A DNA stretch of 53,623 nucleotides, taken from a virus. The stretch lies in the IMG/VR virus record IMGVR_UViG_3300042691_014963, positions 1 through 53,623 of that record; one strand, given 5' to 3'. Made by a program: the position numbers and the translations under genes. Shown here piece after piece: positions 50,732 to 53,623 of this stretch; position 1 is the first letter of the stretch; every line of letters begins with the position of its first letter. Below the pieces are notes generated by a model that did not search any database, had not been told where the DNA came from, and saw only the letters and a list, made by a program, of their open reading frames with translations.

Positions 50732-51103
50732 TCAAATTTTAGTATAAAAAATTGTATAGGTGCCGTCGGGGTTGGTAATTTCACATTGTAAATTTGATTC
50801 ATTAATAAAAGTATATTTACTTTCTGTGAACCAATTTGTTTCTGGAAATCTAGCTTTTACAACAAAGTAAGTTTTATAAGTTTTAAACTCTATAATATTA
50901 AACTCTTTATTAGATTTTTTTTCAAATTCTTTGACAATTAATTCTTCTTCGGGTGTAACATAAAAAAGAAGATAACCATCGACGTCATCTGATACCCAAA
51001 CACCTTCTAAGATGTTTGTATTAATAATCTTGCTAGTTTGAACTTGTGAAAAACTAACTAACCCTACCAATAAAAATGCAATGTTTAAAAATAATTTTTT
51101 CAT
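50732..51103 (-). CDS. Secreted protein with flavobacterial-type signal peptide (123 aa)
   Basis: 123 residues. The N terminus (MKKLFLNIAFLLVGLVSFSQ) is a Sec signal peptide: two Lys, hydrophobic core, cleavage after SFS or SFSQ, a pattern frequent in Flavobacteriia. The mature part is a small beta-rich domain (EGVWVSDDVDGYLLFYV, TYKTYFVVKARFPE, GTYTIFYTKI), resembling short lipocalin-like or host envelope proteins. It sits among virion genes; it looks like an accessory ('moron') gene that alters the host envelope or periplasm. Confidence 0.7.
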   Translation of the reverse strand: MKKLFLNIAFLLVGLVSFSQVQTSKIINTNILEGVWVSDDVDGYLLFYVTPEEELIVKEFEKKSNKEFNIIEFKTYKTYFVVKARFPETNWFTESKYTFINESNLQCEITNPDGTYTIFYTKI

Positions 51104-51147
51104 AATTAAATAATATTAAATTTATATAATATTATTATTACGTGTAT

Positions 51148-51462
51148 TTATTGCTTTTTATAAGCTTCTAATTCCCAAGGTAGTTTCTTAGAACCTTCTT
51201 TCATAGTTGCTCTGGAATATTTCTTTCCTTTCCACATTACATGAGTATCGGTATAATCTAAATCACCACGTTTCATTTGATCTATATGAACCTTTTCGTG
51301 TGATATAGTTTTATTCTTCTTTAGTTCTAAGGGTGAAGCGTTTTTGTTAATTAAAATAGTACCATTGTTTTGCGCCATACCTAATACATTGTCTTCCATA
51401 TCAGTACTATATATTGGGGTATTATCACAATTATATGGCATACCTTTCATTTTAAATGCCAT
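51148..51462 (-). CDS. Minimal zincin-like metallopeptidase (104 aa)
   Basis: 104 residues. The core is SHEKVHIDQMK, giving HExxH with H55, E56, H59, and an acidic PWELEAY near residue 97-101 may give the third ligand, as in other minimal phage zincins. The N terminus MAFKM is shared with the basic repeat protein. It could trim virion proteins or be injected; there is no signal peptide. One base separates its stop from... the gene at 51464. Confidence 0.65.
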   Translation of the reverse strand: MAFKMKGMPYNCDNTPIYSTDMEDNVLGMAQNNGTILINKNASPLELKKNKTISHEKVHIDQMKRGDLDYTDTHVMWKGKKYSRATMKEGSKKLPWELEAYKKQ

Positions 51463-51463
51463 G

Positions 51464-51670
51464 CTAATATTTTTTCATTTTAGCCGGAGCCATTTTAGAT
51501 GCTCTCGGTTTAGTAGCAGATTTTATTTGTTTTGCAACAGGTGTTCTTTTAACTTTACCGTACTCTTTCATTTGCTCAGCTTTTGATTCTTTTTTTTCAT
51601 GTTTCATCATTGCTGATTTAGAAGCATACTTTTCCCCTGTTTTTTTCTCAATAACTTTTTTAGTTGCCAT
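51464..51670 (-). CDS. Small very basic protein (68 aa)
   Basis: 68 residues, about one third Lys or Arg, ending in SKMAPAKMKKY like the basic repeat protein (TPAKMKKC). Contains RTPVAKQIKSATKPR, similar to the H1-like tail motifs. The two proteins probably share a function, such as coating DNA or binding a common partner in the virion. Preceded by a terminator hairpin upstream (51690-51724). Confidence 0.65.
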   Translation of the reverse strand: MATKKVIEKKTGEKYASKSAMMKHEKKESKAEQMKEYGKVKRTPVAKQIKSATKPRASKMAPAKMKKY

Positions 51671-51689
51671 ATTTTTTTTTGTTTAACTA

Positions 51690-51724
51690 AATACCCCTAT
51701 AAAGATTAATCTATAGGGGATTTA
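51690..51724 (-). terminator. Hairpin terminator in the late operon
   Basis: CCCCTATA (51694-51701) pairs with TATAGGGG (51712-51719) around a 10-nt loop, followed on the minus strand by an A/T-rich run. Together with the terminator at 39864-39920 it probably sets relative levels of late transcripts. Confidence 0.72.
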
Positions 51725-51732
51725 AATTATTA

Positions 51733-52068
51733 TTATGCGTAAACTGCATTTGTAACAACGATTGGCACGTTGTTAACGATTGGCATTGAAACCGGCATAA
51801 ATACTGCCGTTGGAGTTTGTGCTAATGCTTCATAAATAGCTTTAGCAACAACTGCAACTGTACCAGCACCTGCTGTAGATGTATGCGTTAAAGTAAGTGT
51901 TTTTTGCCCAGCACCTAATCTATTATCAAAATAGATAACAGTAACTGTTGCAGATGTTTGTTTTACGTCAAATATTAAATCTACAGGTAAGTTAATAGGA
52001 CCTCCGTTAGGGTCTGTAGCTGTTGCATAACCTGTATCGGTTGACGGGATGGAAATAAATTGTGCCAT
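51733..52068 (-). CDS. Small structural protein (111 aa)
   Basis: 111 residues, Val/Thr/Ala-rich and beta-structured (VDLIFDVKQTSATVTVIYFD, a TLTLTHTSTAG segment and PIVVTNAVYA at the end). Low charge and lack of Lys distinguish it from its basic neighbours. Probably a virion decoration or spike-base protein. Flanked by hairpins on both sides. Confidence 0.6.
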   Translation of the reverse strand: MAQFISIPSTDTGYATATDPNGGPINLPVDLIFDVKQTSATVTVIYFDNRLGAGQKTLTLTHTSTAGAGTVAVVAKAIYEALAQTPTAVFMPVSMPIVNNVPIVVTNAVYA

Positions 52069-52129
52069 TTTTTTTGTTTTTGTTTAGTTGTTTATTTATA
52101 TATATAAAAGACGTTATTATTAACGTTTA

Positions 52130-52345
52130 TTATCTTTTTTTTGCTCTTTGAGTAATTGGTTCCATATTATGAGTTGGTTGATCAAATCTAAGTTTGATTC
52201 CATTTTTACCTGAACTAGACCCTTTACCTTTTGGGTAACCTGTTGTATCAAATGGGCCGTTCCATAAAGCATTTGCTCCTACTCCAGACATTTTTGCTTC
52301 TTTATCAAATGGAGTTGTTGGGTGTTTTGTTGCGTTTATATTCAT
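52130..52345 (-). CDS. Small basic hypothetical protein (71 aa)
   Basis: 71 residues, Gly/Ser/Lys-rich, mostly disordered (GKGSSSGKNGIKLRFDQP). No domain. Basic end TQRAKKR. Perhaps a virion component. Confidence 0.55.
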   Translation of the reverse strand: MNINATKHPTTPFDKEAKMSGVGANALWNGPFDTTGYPKGKGSSSGKNGIKLRFDQPTHNMEPITQRAKKR

Positions 52346-52347
52346 AA

Positions 52348-52818
52348 TTAGTTGTTTTCAAAGCCTAATGTAGGCGTTATACTTGTTTCTACTCCTTGTG
52401 GTGGCATTTGTGGCATATCCTGTGACATAACTGATGTGTCCATTTGCATATCTTGATTTTGCATTTGCATAATTGGAGGATTTACCGGTGGAACACTTCT
52501 AGTAAATGTACCTGGATTTTGACTGCCATATACATTTCTAATCATTCTAGCATTACCAAATGCTTTAGGATTAATTTCAGAATGCATCATTTGTTTTTTT
52601 ACAGTAGGAGTAGCCGGTGCACTTAATCCAGAAATTTTCATAGGCGCTTGCTGAGCTTGCTGCGCTTGTTGTGCGCTATTTTGAGCTGCTAAATTACTCA
52701 TGCCAGCACTTAATCCTCCTGCAAATATATTTTGCGCCTGTGGTTGATTTTGACGACCGCCTAATCTACCAGCAAGACCAAATTGATTTAAAGGACTTTT
52801 ATTATTTTTATCCACCAT
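52348..52818 (-). CDS. Gln/Met-rich low-complexity protein (156 aa)
   Basis: The first in-frame ATG at 52845 gives 165 residues, but the second at 52818 (MVDKNN) is better placed: it follows a short GGA-containing leader and overlaps the preceding gene by only eleven bases. The protein has AQQAQQAQQAP repeats and a Met/Gln-rich end (MQMQNQDMQMD), and would be largely disordered. A virion or assembly role is inferred from position. Confidence 0.55.
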   Translation of the reverse strand: MVDKNNKSPLNQFGLAGRLGGRQNQPQAQNIFAGGLSAGMSNLAAQNSAQQAQQAQQAPMKISGLSAPATPTVKKQMMHSEINPKAFGNARMIRNVYGSQNPGTFTRSVPPVNPPIMQMQNQDMQMDTSVMSQDMPQMPPQGVETSITPTLGFENN

Positions 52819-53263
52819 AATTCCTTGTTTTATCTTTATTAACATTATGTATTGCTGTTGCCATAACAGTATTCATATATGTGTCTTCTTTCATTATTAT
52901 ATTTCTATGACTTGTTGGTATATCTTCTTTACCTAACATTATACGATACATTTTGCTTATTAGTTGTTTACACTTAAATGAAACTTTATATATGTTATAT
53001 TTTTGGGTTGTATGGTTTCTATTTCTCCATACTACTATCCACCCTTCTTTTAATAAATTGTTCCAGCGTTTATTATCCCAACTATATGCGTATGTACCTA
53101 TTTTATAATCTTGTTTTGTAAAAAAATCCATGCAATCAAAATAAATTAACAATTCTAAATCTGCATCGGTTAAATTATTATTTTTACAAGCCCATTTGCG
53201 TATTATTCTATAATGCTTTAATAAACCAAGTTCCTTAATATCCGAGGCTTCTAAACGACTCAT
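52808..53263 (-). CDS. Conserved phage protein, winged-helix-like (151 aa)
   Basis: 151 residues. Pattern LLKHYRIIRKWACKNNNLTD, ADLELLIYFDCMDFFTKQDY, TYAYSWDNKRWNNLLKEGWI and TQKYNIYKVSFKCKQLISKM matches a protein I have seen repeatedly in Bacteroidota and uncultured marine phages near their structural genes. Helix-helix-strand order is that of a MarR-type winged helix, so a late-gene regulator is possible. Function not established. Confidence 0.65.
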   Translation of the reverse strand: MSRLEASDIKELGLLKHYRIIRKWACKNNNLTDADLELLIYFDCMDFFTKQDYKIGTYAYSWDNKRWNNLLKEGWIVVWRNRNHTTQKYNIYKVSFKCKQLISKMYRIMLGKEDIPTSHRNIIMKEDTYMNTVMATAIHNVNKDKTRNYGG

Positions 53264-53520
53264 AATACAACAACTACGTCTCCAAGTTTTATAACATGAT
53301 AAGTTTCCTTATCTAATTCTATTTTATGTCCAGCATGACGATCATAAAATATTCTATCGCCTTCTTTAACACCTACCACTTCTTCACCAACAGATTTTAT
53401 TTTAGCCTCTATATATCTAATATCTTCTCTTTGATTTTCTGCTAATAGTAATCCACCTTTTGTTTTAGTAGTGCCTTCTTTTATTTTTTCTATAATTAAA
53501 TTTCTACCTACTGCTCTCAT
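53260..53520 (-). CDS. groES: Co-chaperonin GroES
   Basis: 86 residues, short for GroES but with the full order of strands: NLIIEKIKEGTTKTKGGLLL, where the loop TTKTKGGLLL corresponds to the mobile loop with its hydrophobic IVL-like tip, then AKIKSVGEEVVGVKEGDRIF and YHVIKLGDVVVVL at the end. It caps the GroEL ring during protein folding. The ATG overlaps the TGA of groEL by ATGA, so the pair is translationally coupled, in an order opposite to the usual groES-groEL. Confidence 0.93.
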   Translation of the reverse strand: MRAVGRNLIIEKIKEGTTKTKGGLLLAENQREDIRYIEAKIKSVGEEVVGVKEGDRIFYDRHAGHKIELDKETYHVIKLGDVVVVL

Positions 53521-53623
53521 TGTACTCTCAAATTATTGATTACACAATCCGTTGACAATATAGTAGTAGCTACAGAAGCTGCATTTCTTAATGCTGATTT
53601 AGTAACTAATAAAGGATCAATAA
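53517..53623 (-). CDS. groEL: Chaperonin GroEL, C-terminal end (5' part outside the window)
   Basis: The frame is open to the right edge. The visible 34 residues read IDPLLVTKSALRNAASVATT and then ILSTDCVINNLRVQ, matching the GroEL C-terminal region of the form DPxKVTRxALxNAASVAxxxLTTECxV. It stops after Gln and lacks the Gly-Gly-Met repeats that normally line the folding chamber floor. It is the first visible late gene and is followed by groES in a 4-base overlap. Confidence 0.93.
   Translation of the reverse strand, partial: IDPLLVTKSALRNAASVATTILSTDCVINNLRVQ

Noticed and set aside
1-53623. CRISPR array, integrase, transposase or attachment site
   Set aside because: No regularly spaced repeats, recombinase motifs or flanking repeats of suitable type were seen. 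The ten conserved elements are irregularly spaced and precede genes.

Overview
The window looks like part of the genome of a tailed, short-tailed (podovirus-type) phage that infects a member of the Bacteroidota, most likely a flavobacterium. No integrase, plasmid or housekeeping genes are visible. Packaging, head, adaptor, tail and ejection genes sit beside phage-type replication and nucleotide genes. The DNA is strongly AT-rich, start codons follow A/T-rich leaders with little Shine-Dalgarno signal, and one accessory gene carries a signal peptide ending in SFSQ, typical of flavobacterial secreted proteins. The stabilisation-protein-like tail gene and the terminase/portal/capsid layout recall crAss-like and related Bacteroidota podoviruses. 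That placement is an inference.

The genome is arranged as two convergent arms. The left arm (1-19281, + strand) is the early/middle region. Positions 1-9473 hold about 35 small genes, most of unknown function, interrupted by two non-coding stretches (570-1047 and 5460-5949). Ten copies of one promoter-like element with rigid internal spacing lie between 291 and 11869, and a sigma-70-type factor (8706-9473) is encoded in the same arm. Next come recombination and replication genes (Erf-type annealing protein, PD-(D/E)XK nuclease, HNH endonuclease, SSB-like protein, primase-helicase) and then nucleotide metabolism. That last block has a ThyA-family enzyme with the Asn177-to-Asp change of dCMP-hydroxymethylating enzymes, a GIY-YIG/MazG fusion, a T7 endonuclease I-like resolvase, a B12-dependent ribonucleotide reductase and a 2-oxoglutarate oxygenase. 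No DNA polymerase or lysis gene is recognisable, so these probably lie outside the window.

The right arm (19366-53623, - strand) is the late region. Transcription enters from beyond 53623. In transcription order it carries groEL (3' end only), groES, a winged-helix-like gene, small virion-like proteins (several very basic), a LamG-like protein, a double GroES-like protein, terminase large subunit, portal, an acidic scaffold-like protein, major capsid protein, two adaptor-like proteins, a 1352-residue tail protein, a 610-residue tail protein, and a block of 135, 244, 538 and 2970 residues. This block matches the order of the T7 gp13-gp14-gp15-gp16 internal ejection proteins. The 2970-residue protein has a zincin motif and a HAD-type motif and is probably a polyvalent protein carried in the virion. 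A bidirectional terminator (19286-19323) separates the arms.

The most promising unusual signals are the fixed-spacing promoter regulon with a candidate dedicated sigma factor, a structured ~430-nt non-coding RNA region (5460-5890), a duplicated hairpin that buries the start codon of a helix-turn-helix gene, a likely cytosine-modification module, and an unusual chaperonin set (groEL before groES, GroEL without its Gly/Met tail, plus a two-domain GroES-like protein).
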